NCBI GenBank assembly: GCA_036346205.1
Contig: JARFJB010001355.1
Span: 752,501 to 816,500 of the forward strand
Direction of reading: 5' to 3'
DNA: 64,000 nt
Source of the DNA: Vesta saturnalis
Taxonomy: Eukaryota > Arthropoda > Insecta > Coleoptera > Lampyridae
Shown: positions 56,976 to 64,000 of the stretch, in pieces
Position numbering within the stretch: position 1 is the first letter of the stretch
Layout of the letters: each line of letters begins with the position of its first letter
Program-made: the position numbers and the translations under genes
The notes under the pieces: model-generated
What the model was told of the DNA's origin: nothing
Databases searched by the model: none
What the model saw: the letters and a program-made list of their open reading frames with translations, nothing else

Positions 56976-57250
56976 GCATAGAAGCGTAGTGGTGACACGA
57001 CCTGCTTAGCATTCGGGAGGTAAAGGGTTCGATTCTCTTTACCGTCTACCTTGTATGAGGTTTTTTCAGGGGGTTTCCTCAGACACTTGTAGCGGCATGG
57101 CCACTGAGTATATACACACCATGTGCGGCTGCCTAGGCGAATGCTGGGGTAGTATTTCCCGCCTCAGAACCCTAACTCTGTTCCTTCCGATCCTATCCTG
57201 ACCACACCCATCCTTAATCCCACCATGCATATATACGTAATGTAGCAGCA
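56976..57250 (+). repeat. SINE family B, 3'-shortened copy
   Basis: tRNA-like head with B box GGGTTCGATTC (57025-57035) and AGC at the anticodon position. The body (CTTGTATGAGG, GGGGTAGTATTTCCC, CCTATCCTGACCACACCCAT) matches 26296-26637 and 63605-63950. It replaces the right terminus of the mariner. Confidence 0.82.
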
Positions 57251-57349
57251 CGCCCTCTCCCTTGTCCTATACTGCATTCATATCAGAATATGCAATTTTT
57301 CCCGATAACCATCACTAAATATAAATTTATCCCAATATCACAGTAAAAG

Positions 57350-57498
57350 CACCAAACAAAAAAAATTAACAGTGAAACTGCGAAATTTTGCACAGGTATG
57401 AATATTTACACAGACGAGGGCAAGCCGCGCGATTTACTGGTGTTAACGTCACCTTTAAATTACCTGAAATTATTAATAACTCCTCTGGGACGCTGAAA
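57350..57498 (+). repeat. Direct repeat flanking a LINE tail (copy 1)
   Basis: AGCACCAAACAAAAAAAATT to CCTCTGGGACGCTGAAAG. It recurs at 58345-58493 with about ten differences seen by eye. Confidence 0.85.
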
Positions 57499-57499
57499 G

Positions 57500-58190
57500 T
57501 GTTATTAGCAAGGGAAGAAAAAGAAATGAAGGTAATGTTAAAAACATTGGACAGATATTTGAAAAGGAAAAATCTGGAAGTCAATTGGAAGTAAAACTAA
57601 GGTAATGGTATGGAGAAAATGGGTCGGAAAAAGGAAAAAGGAGGAATGAAAATGGAAGGATGATGAGATACCGCTAGTAATGGAATTCACTTACCTGGGA
57701 TACACAATGAGACAAGACAATACAGATGAGGAACATATAAAAGATCGACTGAGAAAAGGGAATAAGCTAATAGGGCAACTGGGGAGTGTAGGGAAAAGAC
57801 TGTTTGGAAAGGACATAAGGAAAAGAAAATTATTATTTGAAAAACTGATAAAAAGTATGATAGAGATGTGCAAAAGCAGGAAAGATGATCGAAGGTAAAG
57901 TCGAAGGAAAAAAAGTAAAATAGGAACATGTAAGGGAGACCAAGATATGTGATTAAGAGTGAAGAAGAGGGATAAGGAGATTTAGATGTCGGTTGAAGAG
58001 AAAGAAGATACTGGAGAAGGGACGAAGAGAAAATGTAGGCTGTGCGGAGAAGAGATAGAGTCGATTAAGCACAAGTTTCAAGAATGCAGGGAGTTAAAGG
58101 AGGAGGAGAAGACGGTTGAAGAGATACTAGAAGAAGGGGAAGGGGAGCGGAGTGAATGTAAGAAACATGCAACAGATGAAGACAGTTAAT
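57500..58190 (+). pseudogene. LINE 3' fragment: RT C-terminal part and CCHC-like motif
   Basis: The plus strand reads LAREEKEMKVMLKTLDRYL, KRKNLEVNWK, then a shifted KVMVWRKWVGKRKKEE. The next ORF (57680-57898) has VMEFTYLGYTMRQDNTDEEH, IKDRLRKGNKLIGQLGSVGK, RLFGKDIRKRKLLFEKLIKS. The last ORF (57986-58189) has CRLCGEEIESIKHKFQECRE, a C..C...H....C motif typical of the end of several arthropod LINE ORF2s. The catalytic RT core is absent. It is lysine/glutamate-rich and purine-rich. Confidence 0.7.
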
Positions 58191-58344
58191 GGGAGAAGGG
58201 AAAAGAGAGAAGAGGTTAGTGTAAGTGAAGTAAAGAAAGGAGAGACTGTAAAGAGTGTAAATAGAGAAGGCAAATGTAAATAGTAAAACGCAAGCACTTT
58301 GCAAAATTTCTGTAAATTAAGCAAATAAGGTATATTAGTAGTAG

Positions 58345-58493
58345 CACCAAACAAAAAAAATTAACAGTGAAACTGCGTAATTGAGCACAGGTATGAATAT
58401 TTACACGGACGAGGGCAAGCCGCGACATTTACTGGTGATAATGTCACCTTTAAATTACCTGAAATTGTTAATAACCCCTCTGGGGCGCTGAAA
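58345..58493 (+). repeat. Direct repeat flanking a LINE tail (copy 2)
   Basis: Same as 57350-57498, in the same orientation, about 995 bp away. Confidence 0.85.
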
Positions 58494-60433
58494 GATCTTT
58501 CATGCTTAATCCTTAAAAGGGAAATTTATATACATATAAACCACTGTAATGGTAGACGTTAGAAAGGTAATCATCCAACTTGGCTTTCGTTTTACAATAT
58601 ACAAGTAAAACTCCCCCTTAAAATATGACAAATTCGCGTATATAAATAAATAATAGGAGAAGCTTGCTCAGTTCATATATTAACATGCATATACTAATAA
58701 CGAATCAATTCACAATTACAATTCAATGACCTGAATACTCTTACCGTCAATAAAAGAAACTTGATACTTAAAAGCTAACACATACAGTGTAATTAATATA
58801 ACAGAGACAACCGGTATACGAAATTTATAAGTTATGCTGTTAATTTCTGCTACTGCGCAAACGATGGCATAAATACACAAATTATTAGTTACTGGTTGGG
58901 TTAATTTATAACAGTCTATAGTTAGTGCAATATTTGTAAACGTTAAATGGTTTCGAATAGCAATATGACAAGGAAGTCGTAACAAAGGTAGCAATTTATT
59001 AAGTTGTTTTAGTAAGGTGAGTTTAAAACACTGTTTTGTAGATGCTGTCGTTATCTGACGGTAGCATATAATCGGTGACAGGTTCAATAAGATTTTATTA
59101 ATACAAAATGGAAAGGTCTAACCTTTTCTAACGAGTACTTCAGTAGTTAGTACCGCTCCTTTTCCATGGTCGTAATCTCCAGTGACAGCGAGACATCCAC
59201 AATTGAGACACAGCTACCAGTCATTTACGAGTTGTTCCAATTTAAGAGCGCATCGGAGCAAAACCAAAACGAGATGAGGAGGTGTATAACGTATACTTAA
59301 TTTTAACAGCAACCATTAAACGAAGAAGACGAGTAAGTAAGCGAGAGAAAGCAGAGAAACCAACAAGCAGAAGAAGCTAAAAAGGTAAGGAATATAATAA
59401 CACTTTAATCGAATACCGTTGTTTTACCTCTATGGATCGAAGGAGAGCTATTTGTGACAAGTTACCACGACTTGGTTAAATATACTTATTTTAATTTTAC
59501 ATAACATATTTCGAGACTAGAAGGAAGATTCTAATTATAAAGAGATTGAAGAAAATCAAGTTAACTCACCACGTGGGTGTACGTAATATATATTTTTACA
59601 TCCGCTAAATGTGATTTATATTACTCCAACGAATGAAGAAATATTTTTTTCTTGAAGAACCCTCATCTATAAAGGGGGGTTTACACGGAGAAAAGCACAA
59701 ACAGAGAAATTCTCTAAAATATAATTTTTAGACCACAACAAGATGGCCGTGTTTAAAGAACCACACCTTTGAAAAAAGGTATTCAACAGAATTGTACTAA
59801 TCAAACTTTGTAAAAACGTTAAACAGATGTTTGTTTTAAAATAAAACCTGATTAGTAATATGCAATTATTTAATGGTATCACCACCTAGCGGTGATTTAG
59901 CAAAGTGACAGGTACCTATAAAAAAGTAAGAATTTCAAAATAATCAGAACCTACATATAGATGGCACTAGCAGGTTTAAGAATGTTTGTTTTTGAAATAC
60001 AACGGTAAATACGTAAAGAAATAAGTCCTTTATAACGTAGAAAAGTAAACGCAATAAAAGAAAATCATTTAATCCATTATAATAAATGGTAAAGGCAGTA
60101 AATACCGAAAAGTTAAATCATTTAGGTAGAGAAATAATTAACGAGTAAACGTAAGTAAATAACTTCCCTAACGATTCAGGCTACAGATAAATTTTGTTTT
60201 CCCCAACAGTAATAATCAGAGAAAATTGATAGAATCGATTAGGAAGTATCGATTTTTACACGTTAAAATCCCCCCCCCCTCAAGATGGTGACCGCGCTAG
60301 AGGAATCACACAGACAAAGGTAATATAGGAAAGAATACAAAAAAAATGTAAAGGAAGAGAGAGAAGTTCGAGTTATAAACTCAGGACAAAAAGCCCTAAA
60401 ATCGGGTTAATCCCAACCCCGTTCCACCAAACC

Positions 60434-60435
<2 letters not shown>
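58494..60435. other. No recognised gene
   Basis: AT-rich, with a purine-rich stretch at 59310-59400 that includes two splice-donor-like strings (GACGAGTAAGTAAG, AAAAAGGTAAGG). It could be a host 5' exon or a retroelement leader; nothing decisive. Confidence 0.35.

Positions 60436-60498
<63 letters not shown>
60436..60498. repeat. (TA)n microsatellite
   Basis: About 62 bp of alternating AT. Confidence 0.95.
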
Positions 60499-60500
<2 letters not shown>

Positions 60501-63500
60501 TTAAACCCAGAAAATCCCTGTGTATTCACCCAATCCCAAAGCAATCAATCAAAGACACCCAACCCAAAAGTAAGAATAAGAAGAAAGAGAGAAGAAAGTT
60601 CCATGCGGAGCGATAATGACGTATATACCACCAGATACATCCACCAAACACACAACTGAAGCAATCCACGACAGAACAAGCAGACTCCAAACTCCCACGT
60701 GAATCCTTCGGCATTCAGGCGGTACGAAAGAAACAAGTAAAATAAAATAAAAGCAAAATGAGAGCATACCGTGAGCGATAGTACTTCAAAAAAAGTAGGA
60801 GAAAAACAAAAGGTCTATTACTAAATTAGGAAATCAAAACGGATAAGCATAAGGTGATTTGGGTAGAGTGGTTGTCTACGTCCGACTCACTCCAGTAACG
60901 TAAGTAATCGCGCGGTATACACGGAACCTAAAGAAACCAGAAGGAACAGTAGAAGAGGAAGAAAGAAGGGAAACCCAACCCACAGGAAAAGTAACCACCC
61001 TAAGCCGAACTTAAGGGCCGGCAGCCTAAACACCCAAAACCTCAGAAGAAACCCGTCCCAAACCACAGAAAAAAAAGCCCAAAATTTTGTCCCCTTTACC
61101 GAAAAAGTGAAATAAGGAGCCCATTATAGACCACAACTCAACCCCACGACATCATGAACTAGCACAGATGAACTGTCATAGGTGCTATTAAGAGATAGTA
61201 GGAGAGAAGAAAATCTCATTTTCGGCGAAAATATGGCCCATTGACTCTGATTCCCGGGATCCCGTGATCGCCGAAACTAACACGCGGAAGGCGAATCCAT
61301 CCCGTCCCTCTTAGGTCCATTCATACGATCATTCATTCAGTAAAGTGAAGTAGGAAGCTGAAGTAGATTTAGATCAAAGATAGTAGATAGGAAAGTGAAA
61401 TGAAAAGGGCAAGTCTCCAAAGATCCCCCGGAGGAAATTAGTAGGAAGACCCCTGGAGAAATGCAGACAGGAGGAGAGAAGGGACCGGATGTAAGGTCAC
61501 GGATGACAAACAGAAGGTCTGGTCTAAGAGACCTTAAAATGGTCAGTGTAGGATTTTGTTGAATTATCACCAGTACGTATATAAGCGACTGCAATTACCC
61601 ATAAGGGGATAAATCATATATAGACATTCATAAATAAATAGTTTTAAGTGTGAATTGAAAGGAGATAATTTTAAAAGGTGCAAAATCAGATTTAAAAATA
61701 ACAGCAAATATTTTCTTGACAGTGTTCATTAATAGAACGTGCGACGATAATAATAAAAAGAAAGCCTGAAGTAACCCTTTAAGTAACAGAACTACAAGTT
61801 TATCAATTTAGTTAAGAAATTAGTGGTCATCATTGACAGTGAAGAAAGTACATGTGTACAACCGTTAGTAATATAAAATCGATCGTACAAGGCAAATAAG
61901 AATTCTATTATACAAGTGGAAGTAAACATTATCTGTTGTAACGGACGTTTAGGTTAAGGGCGACTAACAAATCAGGTCGTCCAGGTGCATATGCGTATTG
62001 TACACGAGTGAAGAACAGACAACTGCGCTCGCAAGTGTTACAGCTTAACAAATTAGCCAGTACGGCCATTTACTGTAATTTGTTCCAGTGTGGTTGCAAA
62101 TTTAAAAAGGATTACTGGAAGCACTATATCACGAACAAAGGATCAACTAACGTATTTGTAAGAAATAGTTTTAGGATTTGTTTAAAAGATAAAAGTACGA
62201 TTGCCTTTTAAGTTAATTCTTGCTTCCTGAATTACTAAGTTCTTATTATAGTTAAAAGGTTAATCGAGCTTTATCTATTTTGATGTATTTAGTATATAAG
62301 ATTTTGGGGGAATTTTTAATCTATAAGGATTGGTTTTTTTGGTGCTTTTGAAGCCACGTGTTTGTACATATTTACAATTGCAAATTGGTCAATATGTATC
62401 CATTATTTAATGTAATTTTGTTGTTTAATCGCATCAGCTGAGATACAAATTTTAGCATTAACCTGTGTAAATTTACTTAATGTGTTACACCTACTAATAA
62501 CTGAATTAATATTTGAATATTTTGAGATTAATGATTGATCTGAAATTGCTTTATGAGCCAGATCGATTACAAAATTTAAGTATTTTGAACTATTTGACAG
62601 TAAAATACAGAACATGAATAACAAAATATTTTTATTAAATATTAATTACAGATTTAAAGTATTAAAATTCAAACCTATTGATGAATGGGTAAATACGATT
62701 TTTAAAGAGAACGTATTCAGAAAAGATATAATTATTTATGATGAAAGCACTGATGGATATATCTGACTTTTTATTTTGCTTCATTTCTAAATTGGGTAAT
62801 TTTTTTAATTCAAAGTTATATAACAGCTAGCAATATAAATTTATATATGAGGGATACTTAAAAAGTATTCAAATTAACGTTTTATGACTTGGAATTTTCA
62901 TATGTACGGAGTGTGTTCTATAAGTTTACGACTACTCGTGTATTTCAAAACTTTCTGAAGCTTTTGGGTAAATTTCTTTTCAAATGTGAATGAACTGGAG
63001 TTGTGTATGATTGTACTGAGTAGGCTACAATCCTGTCTTCCACAGTCAGATAGGATTAATTTAACATCCAGCCTAATACTATTTTAGAAAAGTTTAACAT
63101 TGTGGTGGCACCTAGAGGTATGTGTAAGGTGTTTTAAACTACTTTCAATAATTTTACTCCTTATATCGACCCCGTCCATTTCGAGTGTACCTGGTTTGGC
63201 AACCCGCTTACTTCGATAACCCTGCATGACACCTAGTGCGGTTTGAATGTGCAACATTGTATTAAAATTTAAAACTTGGCATTTTTACAGCCCATCCAGT
63301 TAGTGAGGCTAGGTTATAAAGTTTAATCTGATTATAAACAAATCAAGAATCTGTTACGTTTTCTGTGATGGTTATAACACTGACAAAGACGTGCACCAGC
63401 TGATGTTATCACAAAGTAAGTAAAAAAATTGGCACCTTAAGACTTAATTTTTCCATTTATTCTTAAATATACCATGTTCCATACAATACTTTCAACTCCT

Positions 63501-63604
63501 CTAGGTTGATACCTCTGGGAAATAATTCTTTAAGCTGTCCTGTATATAGTATTGAAACGGATTCCATTTTAGACCCTATTAATTTTTCATTGCACTACCA
63601 AGTT
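60499..63604. other. No recognised gene; GC-richer block at 60850-61330
   Basis: The 60850-61330 block differs in base use (CCCAAACC, GGATCCCGTGATCGCC) and could be a retroelement leader in the minus orientation, but no coding motif adjoins it. An ORF at 62008-62211 shows no family motif. Confidence 0.4.
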
Positions 63605-63950
63605 GGAAAGTGGTAACACGATTTGCCTAGCATTCAGGAGGAAATAGGTTCGATTCCTGTTATCGTCTAATCTGTAAGAATTTTTCCAGGGGGTTTACCT
63701 CATACTCATATAACGGCATGATCACGGTGTATTTCACGTCATGTGGGGCTATTGAGGTGAATGCTGGGATATTAACTTCCAACTCAGAACCCTAACTCCG
63801 TCCCTTTCGATCCTATCCTGACCACACCCATCCTTAATCCCACCATGCATTAAACATAATGTATGTATGTATGTTGGAAATCTATCACTGTGGCTGAAGG
63901 ACCCACTTGAGGAAAGTTCAAGAAACCCGTCCTTCCCCTTGGAAGTAAAC
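63605..63950 (+). repeat. SINE family B, full-length copy
   Basis: B box GGTTCGATTCC at 63647-63657, anticodon-position loop CTAGCAT (AGC). Body CCTATCCTGACCACACCCAT and CCACCATGCATTAAACATAA, internal (ATGT)n run, and the 3' segment GTGGCTGAAGGACC to CCGTCCTTCCCC shared with the 26-kb copy. About 345 bp. Confidence 0.85.
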
Positions 63951-64000
63951 ACGTCGACTGTTAATTTTTTTACGTTTTATCTGCATTCAATGTGCAGAAC

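Noticed and set aside
59310..59410. Possible host 5' exon with GTAAG donors
   Set aside because: No coding frame or downstream exon could be linked.
62008..62211. 67-residue ORF with CGCKFKKDYW
   Set aside because: No recognised family and no flanking gene structure; likely chance.
26280..63952. Small ORFs sharing GGIKDGCGQDRIGRN-like text in three places
   Set aside because: They are antisense readings of SINE family B; conservation follows the SINE, not a protein.

Overview
The window is eukaryotic, AT-rich and almost certainly from an insect or another arthropod. It holds DD41D-type and Tc1-type mariner remnants, a piggyBac with a short spliceosomal intron, a Penelope-like element, Jockey/CR1-like LINE pieces, tRNA-derived SINEs and long (TA)n tracts. 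No host protein-coding gene could be supported. It reads as intergenic or intronic sequence built from nested, mostly dead transposable elements. All family calls are from reading motifs; no database search was run.

Layout: 1-352, a Tc1 (DD34E) transposase tail. 1.97-7.19 kb, a mariner-type element whose transposase is split by a complete piggyBac (3641-6284) that also carries its own insertion. 8.1-11.45 kb, a 3.3-kb palindrome with a DD41D mariner at its centre and a SINE in both arms. 11.5-13.6 kb, a Penelope-like element split between reverse transcriptase and GIY-YIG endonuclease by a palindromic MITE bounded by (TA)n. 13.7-14.3 kb, a LINE fragment. 17.2-18.4 kb, a mariner fragment. 18.6-19.0 kb, a MITE. 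19.6-20.3 kb, a CTCTCA-type simple array. 21.1-23.3 kb, a 2.2-kb palindromic mariner derivative with an intron-bearing transposase. 24.4-30.5 kb, a 6-kb nested palindrome with a cysteine-rich coding remnant at its core.

Second half: 30.8-36.6 kb, a 5.8-kb inverted repeat around a LINE (EN + RT, minus strand). 37-41.6 kb, MITE relatives beside (TA)n. 44.9-45.6 kb, a mariner tail. 45.6-48.4 kb, a 2.7-kb array of the octamer TGCAAAAA. 49.4-50.7 kb, a 5'-truncated second copy of the 32-35 kb LINE. 53.85-54.06 kb, a compact palindrome. 54.6-57.0 kb, another intron-bearing DD41D mariner whose intron holds a palindrome carrying two tRNA-Ala-like sequences in inverted orientation. 57.0-58.5 kb, a SINE and a LINE tail between direct repeats. 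63.6-63.95 kb, a SINE.

Two themes stand out. Long inverted repeats are unusually frequent (at least eight from 0.2 to 6 kb), often with a coding remnant at the centre. Several unrelated mariner groups share the DD41D catalytic spacing, two of them with an intron at the identical codon position. The LINE proteins would act by target-primed reverse transcription and the mariner and piggyBac proteins by cut-and-paste, but every coding copy here is broken.
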